Shown here piece after piece: positions 1 through 7,801 of a DNA stretch of 42,017 nt. The translations under genes and the position numbers were made by a program. The DNA lies in NCBI GenBank assembly GCA_947455165.1, contig CANGMP010000007.1, forward strand, positions 1 to 42,017, given 5' to 3'. Origin of the DNA: Acidimicrobiaceae bacterium (GTDB lineage Bacteria; Actinomycetota; Acidimicrobiia; Acidimicrobiales; RAAP-2). Each line of letters starts with the position of its first letter. Positions within the stretch are counted from its first letter, which is position 1. The notes under the pieces are model-generated. The model worked only from the letters and a program-made list of their open reading frames with translations, ran no database searches and was not told the DNA's origin.

Positions 1-792
1 TCCGTGGAGGGTAAGCCATGGTTCTACGTGTTGCACGTGCTTGGTACGGGGTGCGACGAGGCCGGCGAGGCCGCCGGTCGCCAAAACGGTGCACTCGCCG
101 AGCTGTTCACGGATTCGCTCCACCATGCCGTCGACCTGGGCCGCGAAGCCGTAGAGGACACCAGACTGAATTGATTCAACGGTCGATCGGCCAATGACAG
201 ACCGGGGCTCAACGAGCTCGACCGAACGCAGGGCTGCGGCGTGCGAGTAGAGCGCGTCGAGCGAAATCGCCACGCCGGGCGTAATGGCCCCACCGAGATA
301 CTCACCCTTCTCGCTAATGGCGTCAAAAGTTGTCGCCGTGCCGAGGTCCACGACGATGCAGGCCGTCTTGTAGAGGTCGTAGGCACCGACCGAATTGGCA
401 ATGCGGTCGGGGCCCACTTCGCGAGGGTTGTCGTAGAGAATCGGCATGCCGGACTTGACCCCGGGGCCGAGGATGGTCAGCGGGATGTCGGCAAACCAGC
501 GATTCGACATGCGGCGAATCTGGGTGATCACCGCGGGCACCGAGGATGACAGCGCAATGGCCGTGACGGTCGAACGAAGATCGAGTCCCTCGAGGTGCAA
601 GAGCTGCGTCAGCACGACGGCCAGTTCGTCCGGCGTGCGCTCTGGCACGGTGGAGAGGCGCCAGTGAAACTTGAGGCCGTGCTCGCCCGTGGCGCGCGCA
701 ATACCGAGGCCGTGATCGGCCGCCGGCAACGGCTCGTCGCCGAAGAGACCAATAACGGTTTCGGTATTTCCAGTGTCAATTGCGAGCAGCAT
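1..792 (-). CDS. coaX: Type III pantothenate kinase (3' end cut by window edge)
   Basis: Phosphorylates pantothenate with ATP, the first step of coenzyme A synthesis in the cytosol. The N-terminal phosphate-binding motif DTGNT (residues 6-10), the DNPREVGPDRIAN segment, the DLGTATTFDA motif and GGAITPGV are all present, which marks the type III (CoaX) family of the ASKHA fold rather than CoaA. 264 codons are visible without a stop; the last residues, around HVEPWLTL, are typical of the extreme C-terminus, so only a few residues are missing. The start ATG has an AAAGGGAG ribosome site 4 nt upstream and overlaps the panC stop as TGATG, so it is translationally coupled to the previous pathway gene. 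Confidence 0.96.
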   Translation of the reverse strand, partial: MLLAIDTGNTETVIGLFGDEPLPAADHGLGIARATGEHGLKFHWRLSTVPERTPDELAVVLTQLLHLEGLDLRSTVTAIALSSSVPAVITQIRRMSNRWFADIPLTILGPGVKSGMPILYDNPREVGPDRIANSVGAYDLYKTACIVVDLGTATTFDAISEKGEYLGGAITPGVAISLDALYSHAAALRSVELVEPRSVIGRSTVESIQSGVLYGFAAQVDGMVERIREQLGECTVLATGGLAGLVAPRTKHVQHVEPWLTLHG

Positions 793-1652
793 CAGGCTCC
801 CTTTCGTGCAGTGATTGTTACCTCGGCGTTGTCGAGCAGGCGCACCCCGTCGACGAGTCCCGCCAACAGTGCTCTCGCGATTCCCGTGAAGTCGGCCTCG
901 ACCGGTTCAAGGGTGTCGGAATGGACAATGTCGGCGTAGGCAATCTCCACGCCGGCGGCGTTCAGTATCTGCTGCATCGTTGCGCGAGCCTGCGTCGCGT
1001 CGAGCGACGAGCCCTCCACAGCGCGCAGTGCCGAGGAGAAGGCCAGCGCGACCGCTCGACCCGGCTCGCTGAGGCGAACGTTACGGCTCGAAAGTGCCAG
1101 TCCATCGTGGTCGCGAGCAATCGGGCATCCGACGATGGTTATGCCGAGCGCGAGGTCGCGGTTGAGCTGGCGCACCATAGCGAGCTGCTGAAAGTCCTTT
1201 TCGCCGAAGTAGGCGTTCGCGACGCCGGTAATGGCAAAGAGCTTGGTCACGACGCTGGCCACCCCGTCAAAGTGTCCCGGTCGGCCGGCCCCTTCGAATC
1301 GCTCGGTGATGCCAGCGACCGAAACGGTGGTGGCCGTCGTGCGGGGATAGTCGGGCCACATCTCTTCAACCGACGGCGTCACGACGGCCGCCGCACCCCA
1401 GGACTCACAGAGAGCGAGGTCACGAGCTTCGTCGCGCGGATAGGCCGCGAGATCAGCAGCGTCATTGAACTGTCGGGGGTTCACAAAGATGCTCACGAGC
1501 GCAACGGTGCCATCGGCCACGGCACGACGCACGAGTGATCCGTGCCCGTCGTGCAGTGCGCCCATGGTGGGAACAAAACCGACGGTGCGACCGCTTCGGC
1601 GTTGCTCGTCAGTAAAGGCTCGCCACTGCGCGAGCGTGGTGAGGTGCTCCAC
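792..1652 (-). CDS. panC: Pantothenate synthetase
   Basis: Joins pantoate and beta-alanine with ATP to make pantothenate, the substrate of the CoaX kinase encoded next. A 286-residue protein of normal family length. It has the nucleotidyltransferase HIGH-type motif in PTMGALHDGH (about 29-38), the SIFVNPRQF substrate loop, YFGEKDFQQ, and the KMSKS-like region around RDHDGLALSSRN. The start is GTG, 2 nt after the TAG of the upstream dehydrogenase-like gene; no strong ribosome site is visible, so translation probably continues from upstream. panD, which supplies beta-alanine and sits beside panC in many actinobacteria, is not present here. Confidence 0.96.
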   Translation of the reverse strand: MEHLTTLAQWRAFTDEQRRSGRTVGFVPTMGALHDGHGSLVRRAVADGTVALVSIFVNPRQFNDAADLAAYPRDEARDLALCESWGAAAVVTPSVEEMWPDYPRTTATTVSVAGITERFEGAGRPGHFDGVASVVTKLFAITGVANAYFGEKDFQQLAMVRQLNRDLALGITIVGCPIARDHDGLALSSRNVRLSEPGRAVALAFSSALRAVEGSSLDATQARATMQQILNAAGVEIAYADIVHSDTLEPVEADFTGIARALLAGLVDGVRLLDNAEVTITARKGA

Positions 1653-1654
1653 CG

Positions 1655-2368
1655 CTAGGCCGGACTTCCGGCGCGACGCTGCTCACCGAGGGCGAGGGCC
1701 TCACGGACCAGCGCAACGTAGAGCGGCCTAGTCGATTCGGGGATGGCCTCGAGGTGGGCGTCCAGCGTGGCGACGTCGCCACGGGCCGCCGGTCCTGTGA
1801 GCGCCCGCAGTGGCCCCAGTTCAATGACGTCGCTCAAAGCGTTTTGGGCGAGGGGTAGAAAGTCTTCGAGCTCCATGCCAATACTGGCGGCGATCTCGCC
1901 CACCGAAGCCAGCAGTGTGACGAGGTGATTGGCCGCGACACAGGCGGCCGCGTGATACGCCGCGCGATCTTCGTCGGCTACGTCAATGGCCTTGCCACCA
2001 ACGAGTTCGACAAGCGTCCGAGCCAAGGGGTCACCAGCCACGGCAAAGGTGGCCCCAGCGAGACGGGCGGTTCCAATCTCTTCATTCGGGAGGGCGACGA
2101 GTGGATGCATCGAGGCCACGCGAGCGTGAGGGGTCAAGACCTCAAGCGTCCGCGATCCGGCGACATGCATCACGACGGCCGAGGTTGGGGGCAGCGTGGC
2201 TGCGACGGTGGCAATCGCGTCGTCCGGGACGCAGAGCACCACGGCGTCGGCCTCGTGGAGCGACGGAATCTCGTTGTGGTGAACGAGCTGAACGGTCGGG
2301 CCAGCCAGCGAGAGAGCCTTGGCGAGGGACGTACCGGCGCGGCCAGCTCCCACAATGACAATGTTCAT
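1655..2368 (-). CDS. Rossmann-like / DUF2520 protein, ketopantoate-reductase-like
   Basis: A 237-residue protein starting MNIVIVGAGRAGTSLAKAL, an NAD(P)-binding GxGxxG Rossmann motif, followed by a helical C-terminal domain of the DUF2520 type (AAYHAAACVAANHLVTLL segment, about residues 140-157). Proteins with this architecture commonly stand directly before panC. The relation to 6-phosphogluconate-dehydrogenase-like ketopantoate reductases and the position suggest a role in making pantoate, but that is inference and the family has no settled function that I can cite. The ATG at 2368 was chosen because the glycine-rich motif begins there; an in-frame extension upstream overlaps folK and reads as low-quality sequence. 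Confidence 0.85.
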   Translation of the reverse strand: MNIVIVGAGRAGTSLAKALSLAGPTVQLVHHNEIPSLHEADAVVLCVPDDAIATVAATLPPTSAVVMHVAGSRTLEVLTPHARVASMHPLVALPNEEIGTARLAGATFAVAGDPLARTLVELVGGKAIDVADEDRAAYHAAACVAANHLVTLLASVGEIAASIGMELEDFLPLAQNALSDVIELGPLRALTGPAARGDVATLDAHLEAIPESTRPLYVALVREALALGEQRRAGSPA

Positions 2369-2411
2369 ACAGCCCCGTTTCGTTCCAGCCTCGTGTGAGT
2401 GCCGTTCGTCG

Positions 2412-2879
2412 TTAGCGCAACTCGTCAAGTGTACCGAGCGGCACCACGCCGCCTTCGGCCTTCGCGAGCAGGACGTCAGAAACGAGCGCCGGCGCGAGTT
2501 CGCGGAGTGGAAGTAAGACAAAGCGCCGTTCCCACATGCGCGGGTGTGGCACCAGAATCTCGGGGTCCTCACTCGTCTGCTCCCCGACCAACAAGATGTC
2601 AACGTCGAGCGTCCGGGGGCCCCAGCGCACGTCGCGAACCCGCTGGGCCGCCGTCTCGGCCGCCCGAGCCCGCTCTAACAGTTCACGGGGCGTGGCGGCC
2701 GTCTCGAGTTCGACGACCACGTTCCAAAAGTCGTCTTGCTCGACGCCGCCGACCGGTTCGGTTACATAAACCTTCGATATCCGGAATGGTTCACCGTTCG
2801 TAACGAGCGGCAGGGCATCTCGCAGTTGGGCCCCTCGGTCACCGAGGTTGCTCCCGAGCGACAAATAGGCGAGGGTCAT
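2412..2879 (-). CDS. folK: 2-amino-4-hydroxy-6-hydroxymethyldihydropteridine pyrophosphokinase
   Basis: Transfers pyrophosphate from ATP to 6-hydroxymethyl-7,8-dihydropterin, giving the substrate of FolP. 155 residues, the normal size. The N-terminal LGSNLGDR motif (about 8-15), the WGPRTLDVDILL signature with the two metal-binding aspartates, and the HPRMWERRFVLLPL loop are all visible. Its ATG begins exactly where the folB TAG ends, with no intervening base and no convincing ribosome site of its own, so translational coupling to folB is likely. Confidence 0.96.
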   Translation of the reverse strand: MTLAYLSLGSNLGDRGAQLRDALPLVTNGEPFRISKVYVTEPVGGVEQDDFWNVVVELETAATPRELLERARAAETAAQRVRDVRWGPRTLDVDILLVGEQTSEDPEILVPHPRMWERRFVLLPLRELAPALVSDVLLAKAEGGVVPLGTLDELR

Positions 2880-3242
2880 CTAGCGAGCGAGTGAGCAGCG
2901 AACGCCGGTCGTGGCGACGTCGTGGGGCACTGGTGGTCGCAGCTTGCGAACCGCCAGAGTGACGCGCTCAATCTCGGGATCAAAGTTCAAGATCTCCTGA
3001 GCCGCGCGATAGATGAGGGTTTCGAGCAGTTGAAACTGACCCTGGGCGGCCACATTCTCGACCACCTCAATAACGGCGGCGTAGTTCGAGGTGGCCCGGA
3101 TGTCATCGTTCAAGGCCGCGGCGGCAAAGGACCGCTCAATGTCGATGTCAAAACTCAGCGGCTGCTCGCGCAGTCGCTCTTCGGGGAGCACGCCCACAAT
3201 CACGGTGCACCGAAGATCACGAATCTCGATGGTGTCAGTCAT
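2880..3242 (-). CDS. folB: Dihydroneopterin aldolase
   Basis: Converts 7,8-dihydroneopterin to 6-hydroxymethyl-7,8-dihydropterin and glycolaldehyde in folate synthesis. About 120 residues, normal for the octameric T-fold family. Visible are the N-terminal IEIRDLRCTVIVGVLPEER segment, the central SNYAAVIEVV region and the C-terminal lysine in VRKLRPPVP. I place the start at the ATG at 3242 because a GGGGGAG ribosome site lies 5 nt upstream of it; the alternative GTG six bases earlier is fused to that site and cannot use it. Confidence 0.94.
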   Translation of the reverse strand: MTDTIEIRDLRCTVIVGVLPEERLREQPLSFDIDIERSFAAAALNDDIRATSNYAAVIEVVENVAAQGQFQLLETLIYRAAQEILNFDPEIERVTLAVRKLRPPVPHDVATTGVRCSLAR

Positions 3243-3278
3243 CAGCACTCCCCCAACCGTGACGCGTCACGGCTCTTT

Positions 3279-3779
3279 CTAGGCCTCGACGGCCGGCAAG
3301 TTCTTAAGGATCTCACGACCCTCAATGGCGATGGAGCGACGGAAGAGTCGCTCGACCGAGGCAATGGCGATGGCCTCGCTGGCCACGCGGCCCGTCCAGA
3401 GCAGGTAGCCCGCGACGAGTCCGAGCAAACGGTCGGAGACTTCATCACCGTGGAGCAAGATCACGTCGCCGCGATTCATCGAGGCCTGCAGGTCGGTGTA
3501 GCAGGCCCGCATGATTTCGGTCTGGTCGCCCTCGCCCAAGATGGGGTAGGTGGCCGCCGCGAAGTGGTGCTCGTCGTAGGCCTCTTGGTTGAGCGGCAGC
3601 GCGAGGATGGAGACCATCCGGGTGAACTTGTGGTTCTTCAACCACCGAAGTTCTTCGTCCCGTCGAACACGACGATGGACCAGCGTGGAGCCGCCGGGCC
3701 GTTCGGCTACGGCGAGTTTGTCCTTAAAGACCCACGTAAAGTTGCGCGGTTCAATGCCCGCCGCCCACTTACCTCTCAC
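3279..3779 (-). CDS. Dual-specificity-phosphatase-like protein lacking the catalytic Cys
   Basis: 166 residues. The C-terminal half resembles the phosphatase fold: a strand ending VILLH (about 106-110), then a loop GDEVSDR and a helix LLGLVAGYLLW. In cysteine phosphatases this position carries H-C-x5-R; here it is H110-G111-DEVSD-R117, so the nucleophilic Cys is Gly while His and Arg are kept. The upstream part (MVSILALPLN, then HHFAAATYPIL) fits the beta-strand and general-acid-loop region of such enzymes. It begins at a GTG that overlaps the folP stop as GTGA, with AGAGGTGG upstream, so it is co-translated inside the folate operon between folP and folB. It could be a pseudophosphatase, a binding protein, or an enzyme with different chemistry. 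Confidence 0.7.
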   Translation of the reverse strand: MRGKWAAGIEPRNFTWVFKDKLAVAERPGGSTLVHRRVRRDEELRWLKNHKFTRMVSILALPLNQEAYDEHHFAAATYPILGEGDQTEIMRACYTDLQASMNRGDVILLHGDEVSDRLLGLVAGYLLWTGRVASEAIAIASVERLFRRSIAIEGREILKNLPAVEA

Positions 3780-4573
3780 GCAACCACCTCTTCAGTCGGC
3801 ATTGCCAACAGCTCACGCAGTTGCATCGCAACTGCCACGTCATGTACGCGAATCACATCAGCACCATAAAGCAACGACCACGCTTCCGTAGCAACGGAAC
3901 CTTCGAGTCGGTCTTGGACTTCAAGAAACTCAGGGGCGAGCGTACCGAGAAAACGCTTACGACTGGTGCCAATGAGCAACTGTGATGCGGTTTGGTCACA
4001 CAGTGCACGGAAAACATCGAGGTGGGCCAGGAGCGACAGATTGTGCTCAACCGTCTTGCCAAACCCAATTCCGGGATCTAGCCAAAGTTCAGGAACGTTG
4101 GCGGCGGCAGCGCGAGCGGCCACGCCGGCGAGAAAGTCGCGCACTTCAATCACGACATCTTCGTAGTGAGGATTGTCCTGCATCGTGCGACTGTCACCTT
4201 GGCGGTGCATGGCGACGTAGCCAACCTGCAACTCGCCCGCGACGTCGACCAACGTCGCCGACACGTCATTGATGATTGAAGCGCCGGCCGCGACGGCGGC
4301 GCGGGCGACCGACTCTTTTTGCGTGTCGATCGATACGGGACCGAGTGGGGCCAGTGCTTCAACAATGGGCAAGACGCGAGCGAGTTCGTCGGCCTCGCTC
4401 ACGCTGTCGGCGCCCGGACGCGTCGACTCGCCACCAATGTCGACAATGTCAACGCCCCGAGCGAAAAACGCCCGACCCTGGGCGATGGCCTCGTCGATGG
4501 ATGCGCTGCGGCCACCGGGGTAGAACGAGTCGGGGGTGATGTTGATAATTCCCATCACACGAGGGAGAGTCAC
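3776..4573 (-). CDS. folP: Dihydropteroate synthase
   Basis: Condenses hydroxymethyl-dihydropterin pyrophosphate with p-aminobenzoate; the sulfonamide target. A TIM-barrel protein of 265 residues. Signature motifs in order: MGIINITPDSF (about 7-17), DIVDIGGESTRPGA (about 42-55), the VSIDTQK strand, INDVSA, LDPGIGFGKT and the C-terminal SRKRF loop and IRVHDV. The GTG start lies 5 nt after the folE TAG. The order folE-folP-folB-folK matches the actinobacterial folate cluster. Confidence 0.97.
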   Translation of the reverse strand: MTLPRVMGIINITPDSFYPGGRSASIDEAIAQGRAFFARGVDIVDIGGESTRPGADSVSEADELARVLPIVEALAPLGPVSIDTQKESVARAAVAAGASIINDVSATLVDVAGELQVGYVAMHRQGDSRTMQDNPHYEDVVIEVRDFLAGVAARAAAANVPELWLDPGIGFGKTVEHNLSLLAHLDVFRALCDQTASQLLIGTSRKRFLGTLAPEFLEVQDRLEGSVATEAWSLLYGADVIRVHDVAVAMQLRELLAMPTEEVVA

Positions 4574-4578
4574 GATGC

Positions 4579-5148
4579 CTACCTGCGCTGGTGGATGAAG
4601 TTGAGGGCCTCGGCACGCGAGGCGGGGTCCGTCTTGAAGCTGCCACGGACGGCCGAGGTGACGGTCGTCACGCCGGGCTTCTTGACGCCACGCATCGACA
4701 TGCAGAAGTGTTCGGCCTCGATGACCACAATCGAACCTCGGGGTTCGAGCTCGCGCTCGAGAGCATCAACAATCTGAGTCGTCATGCGCTCTTGAACCTG
4801 AAGACGACGGGCGTAGCCCTCGACGAGACGGGCCAACTTCGAAAGGCCGGTAATGCGTCCGTCCTTGCCGGGCAGGTAGGCGACGTGGGCGTGACCCACA
4901 AAGGGCACCAGATGGTGCTCGCAGAGCGACGTGAAGGGGATATCGCGAACCATGACCATTTCGTCGTGGCCCGCTTCAAAGGTGGTGCGCAGGTGAGCTC
5001 CGGGGTCGGCCTCAATGCCTTCGAAGAGTTCGACGTACATGTCGGCGACGCGGCGCGGTGTTTCGAGAAGTCCGTCACGATTGACGTCCTCGCCGATGGC
5101 CGAGAGCAACTCAGAGACGGCCGCCTGAATACGGCTGCGGTCAATCAC
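4579..5148 (-). CDS. folE: GTP cyclohydrolase I
   Basis: Opens the GTP ring to form 7,8-dihydroneopterin triphosphate, the first committed folate step. 189 residues. The zinc- and substrate-binding motif [10 protein letters not shown], the [14 protein letters not shown] segment, the [12 protein letters not shown] helix and the second metal Cys in [13 protein letters not shown] are present, so this is the zinc-dependent FolE1 type. The GTG start overlaps the hpt stop as GTGA, giving tight coupling. ftsH, which lies between hpt and folE in many actinobacteria, is absent here. Confidence 0.97.
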   Translation of the reverse strand: MIDRSRIQAAVSELLSAIGEDVNRDGLLETPRRVADMYVELFEGIEADPGAHLRTTFEAGHDEMVMVRDIPFTSLCEHHLVPFVGHAHVAYLPGKDGRITGLSKLARLVEGYARRLQVQERMTTQIVDALERELEPRGSIVVIEAEHFCMSMRGVKKPGVTTVTSAVRGSFKTDPASRAEALNFIHQRR

Positions 5149-5717
5149 GAACCCACTCCCTTGTAGGTGTAGATGCCGTCGAGGTTGCGGTACCGCTCGG
5201 CGACGTCGAGGCCGTAGCCCACCACGAACGTGGAGGGAATTGAAAAGCCGACGTACTTGAGCGACTGTTCAACCTTCTGCTCGCCTTCTTTTAAGAGGAG
5301 GGCGCAGACTTCGAGACTGCGAGGCTTACGCGAACCGAGGTACTTGCGCAGGTAGTTGAGCGTCAGACCCGAATCAACAATGTCCTCAACGATGAGGACA
5401 TCACGACCCTCAATGTCGGACTCGAGGTCCTTAACGATGCGCACAACACCGCTGGACTTCGTGGCGGCGCCGTAGGAGGAGACGGCCATGAAGTCAATGT
5501 CGACGGGCAGGCGCACGGCTCGCATGAGGTCACTCATGAAGGTCACCGCACCCTTGAGAACACACACCAGCAGTGGTGGGTTGTCGGCGTAGTCAATGGC
5601 GATCTGGTCACCGAGTTCGGCGATACGGGCGTGGATCTGTTCGGCCGACAAGACCACGCCAGCGAGGTCGTCTCCAGTCCACGCCAGATGACTTGGGATT
5701 CCCTCTGGAGCGCTCAC
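5145..5717 (-). CDS. hpt: Hypoxanthine phosphoribosyltransferase
   Basis: Salvages hypoxanthine (and probably guanine) to IMP or GMP using PRPP. The PRPP-binding motif [14 protein letters not shown], the [11 protein letters not shown] flexible loop region, the [14 protein letters not shown] strand and the C-terminal [16 protein letters not shown] are diagnostic. The reading frame stays open far upstream into tilS, so the start is not obvious. I choose the GTG at 5717, 25 nt after the tilS stop, giving 190 residues, close to the family norm; a GTG at 5657 is a shorter alternative. It sits between tilS and folE as in other actinobacteria. Confidence 0.93.
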   Translation of the reverse strand: MSAPEGIPSHLAWTGDDLAGVVLSAEQIHARIAELGDQIAIDYADNPPLLVCVLKGAVTFMSDLMRAVRLPVDIDFMAVSSYGAATKSSGVVRIVKDLESDIEGRDVLIVEDIVDSGLTLNYLRKYLGSRKPRSLEVCALLLKEGEQKVEQSLKYVGFSIPSTFVVGYGLDVAERYRNLDGIYTYKGVGS

Positions 5718-5742
5718 GACCTGACAGGGTAGTGGCAGAAAT

Positions 5743-6630
5743 TCAGGAGAGAGAAAGGTACTGGTCTTTTCGGGCAATGCGCCGACCACCACTGATTTCG
5801 CAGGCGATGTGCTCGCCGTGGATGACCGCGATAACCCTGGTGACTTCGTCCAACGTGGGCGGGTGGGTTCCGTCGGCCTCGTCGGTCGTGGTGAGTTGCG
5901 TGCGAACCCACCGGCGCAGACGAGCCAGTCCCCACGTTTGAAGCTCGCGACAGTCAATTTCGTCGAGACGGCGCGTGGCGTCCGCCCCAGCCAGTTCGGT
6001 CAGCCACGCGGCATCCTCGGCCACCACATGGGCCTGGCGAGCCAGGACAGGAACCATGTCACGCTGGCCAATGTCGTTGAGTTGAGGCAACAGTCGGTGG
6101 CGCACGGCGTTACGCCGAAAGGACTCATCGAGATTGGTGGGGTCATCAATGAAGGGCTGGCCGCAAACTTCGACAAAGGACCTCAGTGCCGCTCGACGAA
6201 CGTGGACGAGTGGCTTGGCGGGATCATTCACCATTGGGGAGAGTCCGTCGAGACCGGCTCCCCACAACAGATTGAGCACCATCGTCTCAGCGAGGTCATC
6301 CATCGTGTGGCCGGTCAACGCACCGACGGGCACGACGGAACGTCGGGCGGCCCGAGCACGAGACTCGACGTTGCCACCCGGCTCGATGTGGACATCGTGG
6401 ACCGTTACCTCGAGGCCGAGTCGTTCTCCGAGATCGAGCACGAGGTGGGCGTCAACGTCGCTGCTCTCACGGAGGTGATGGTTGACGTGGTGGAGGTGAG
6501 CCACGAGCCCGTGCTCGTGAGCGAGCAGGGCCAGGCCGACCGAGTCAGGGCCCCCGGAGACGGCGAGGTCGACCGCGGTGCCGCGTTCGGGAAAGCGGCA
6601 GAGGCTCAACAGTTCTGCGGCGGAGGACAC
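5743..6630 (-). CDS. tilS: tRNA(Ile)-lysidine synthetase
   Basis: Attaches lysine to the wobble C of the tRNA-Ile CAU anticodon so that it reads AUA. The ATP-pyrophosphatase P-loop is SGGPDS (about 25-30), followed by [30 protein letters not shown] and the [19 protein letters not shown] signature. With 295 residues it is the short form, without the long C-terminal domains of E. coli TilS. The GTG start is preceded at exactly 6 nt by TATCGT, so the message is probably leaderless and this is the head of the ten-gene folate/pantothenate run. Confidence 0.94.
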   Translation of the reverse strand: MSSAAELLSLCRFPERGTAVDLAVSGGPDSVGLALLAHEHGLVAHLHHVNHHLRESSDVDAHLVLDLGERLGLEVTVHDVHIEPGGNVESRARAARRSVVPVGALTGHTMDDLAETMVLNLLWGAGLDGLSPMVNDPAKPLVHVRRAALRSFVEVCGQPFIDDPTNLDESFRRNAVRHRLLPQLNDIGQRDMVPVLARQAHVVAEDAAWLTELAGADATRRLDEIDCRELQTWGLARLRRWVRTQLTTTDEADGTHPPTLDEVTRVIAVIHGEHIACEISGGRRIARKDQYLSLS

Positions 6631-6636
6631 GGGGTC

Positions 6637-6642
6637 ACGATA
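6637..6642 (-). promoter_or_regulatory. Candidate -10 box of leaderless tilS promoter
   Basis: TATCGT read on the minus strand, followed by 6 nt and then the tilS GTG. No ribosome site fits between. The same TAnnnT plus 6-7 nt geometry recurs at several transcription-unit heads in the window. No clear TTGACA-like -35 is visible. Confidence 0.5.
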
Positions 6643-6663
6643 CGCCCCGAGTCACCACACCAT

Positions 6664-6682
6664 TTTGATAACGGTTCTCATT
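6664..6682. promoter_or_regulatory. Candidate Zur/Fur operator overlapping the ZIP promoter
   Basis: TGATAAC-G-GTTCTCA at 6666-6680 is a 7-1-7 inverted repeat with a single mismatch between the arms, the layout of Fur/Zur boxes in actinobacteria (TGAnAAT-n-ATTnTCA type). It lies between a -35-like TTGATA (6665-6670) and the -10, directly before a zinc-type transporter and a Fur-family gene, so autoregulated repression by zinc is the simple reading. It could also touch the divergent tilS promoter. Confidence 0.65.
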
Positions 6683-6693
6683 TGTCCTAGAGT
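6665..6693 (+). promoter_or_regulatory. Candidate promoter of ZIP-zur-pgeF, leaderless
   Basis: TTGATA (6665-6670), a 17-nt spacer, then TAGAGT (6688-6693), then 6 nt to the ATG at 6700. Transcription would begin at or next to the start codon. The spacer contains the candidate Zur operator, so a bound repressor would block polymerase. Confidence 0.55.
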
Positions 6694-6699
6694 GACGTC

Positions 6700-7437
6700 A
6701 TGTTCCCGGCCGTCATCTTCGCCTTCATAACGGCCGGCGCCACCACCGTCGGAGGCTTTGTCGCCCTGCGGACGCGTGACCGCCTCCACCTCGTCCTTGG
6801 ATTCTCGGCCGGCCTCTTGCTCGGCCTCGTCGGCTTTGACCTGTTGCCAGAGGTCTACGGCCGCAACCATCACATGACCCTCGGTGCTCGCACCGTCTCG
6901 ATTGCGCTCGTGGGCGGATTCTTTCTGTTGCATCTCATTGAGAAGTTCTTCGCCACCCACGAACCCCACGAGTCGGACTATCACGCCGACCACGACCACA
7001 AGCACGTCGTCGGCGCCTTGAGCGCCCTGGCCTTCTCCGGCCACGTCTTTTTAGACGGCGTCGGCATTGGCGCCGCCTTTCGCATTAGCAACTCACTCGG
7101 GTACGCCGTTTTTCTCGCCTTGTTGATTCACGCCTTCAGTGACGGCCTCAACACGGTCTCGTTTCTGATCAAGAACGGCCGCTGGTCGGCCAAGGCCAAG
7201 TTGCTCCTCATCCTCGACGCCCTCGCCCGCGTCTCGGGAGCCGTTCTCGGTTCCTACGTGTTGATTGGTGAGAGCGGCATCGCTCTCTATCTCGCCCTCT
7301 TTACCGGCGTCGTGATCTACATCGCCACGTCCCACATCCTCCCTGAAGCCCACGCCAGCCACCCCTCTCGTTGGACGCTCGTCGCCTCAATGGTCGGCAT
7401 CGCGCTGATGTGGCTCATCACCGCCCATGGCGCATAA
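6700..7437 (+). CDS. ZIP-family divalent metal transporter
   Basis: A 245-residue membrane protein with about seven or eight hydrophobic segments that should import zinc or a similar divalent cation. It has a His-rich cytoplasmic loop (YHADHDHKH, about 107-115), the metal-site segment SGHVFLDGVGIG in one helix, HAFSDGLN in the next, and HILPEAH near the end, all typical of ZIP helices. The ATG is 6 nt after a -10 box, implying a leaderless message. The fur-family gene starts inside its last codons, so the transporter and its likely regulator are co-expressed behind a Zur-type operator. Confidence 0.9.
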   Translation: MFPAVIFAFITAGATTVGGFVALRTRDRLHLVLGFSAGLLLGLVGFDLLPEVYGRNHHMTLGARTVSIALVGGFFLLHLIEKFFATHEPHESDYHADHDHKHVVGALSALAFSGHVFLDGVGIGAAFRISNSLGYAVFLALLIHAFSDGLNTVSFLIKNGRWSAKAKLLLILDALARVSGAVLGSYVLIGESGIALYLALFTGVVIYIATSHILPEAHASHPSRWTLVASMVGIALMWLITAHGA

Positions 7438-7801
7438 GACCCGGCCCGTCATCCTGCGGGCCTTTCGGGGCATCGACGGCTTTGCCAGCGCCCGCGAACT
7501 CCACGCCCAGGCCGTTGGTAATGGTGACGCTCTGGGGTTGGCCACCGTCTACCGAGAGCTTCGTCGCATGGTCAGCGAAGAGATTGTCGACGTCGTCCAC
7601 GACCTGGACGGTGAAGCGCGCTATCGCCACTGTGACGAAGCCCACCATCACCACCTCGTCTGCGAACGATGCGGACTCACGCGGGAAATAGCCGGGGAAG
7701 AAATCGAGACCTGGATCATCGGTGTCGCCCAGTCGGCCGGCTTTCATCAGATTCGTCACACCATCGAGCTCGTAGGGCTGTGTTCGACGTGCGCGAGTTA
7801 A
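7427..7801 (+). CDS. zur: Fur-family regulator, probable zinc repressor Zur
   Basis: 124 residues with the Fur architecture: N-terminal winged helix (LHAQAVGNGDALGLATVYREL, split over about residues 25-46) and a C-terminal dimer and metal domain with HHHHLVCERCG and the second CSTC pair, the structural zinc site. Zur is preferred over Fur or PerR because the gene overlaps the end of a ZIP transporter by 11 nt and the pair sits behind a Fur/Zur-like inverted repeat. The next gene, pgeF, starts inside its last codons, so all three form one transcription unit. Confidence 0.85.
   Translation: MAHKTRPVILRAFRGIDGFASARELHAQAVGNGDALGLATVYRELRRMVSEEIVDVVHDLDGEARYRHCDEAHHHHLVCERCGLTREIAGEEIETWIIGVAQSAGFHQIRHTIELVGLCSTCAS

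Noticed and set aside
780-1538. Long plus-strand open frame opposite panC
   Set aside because: Codon-mirrored shadow of panC; the sequence has no family resemblance and panC motifs are complete on the minus strand.
2922-3869. 315-codon plus-strand open frame across folB and the phosphatase-like gene
   Set aside because: Antisense shadow in GC-rich coding DNA; it crosses two well-supported minus-strand genes.
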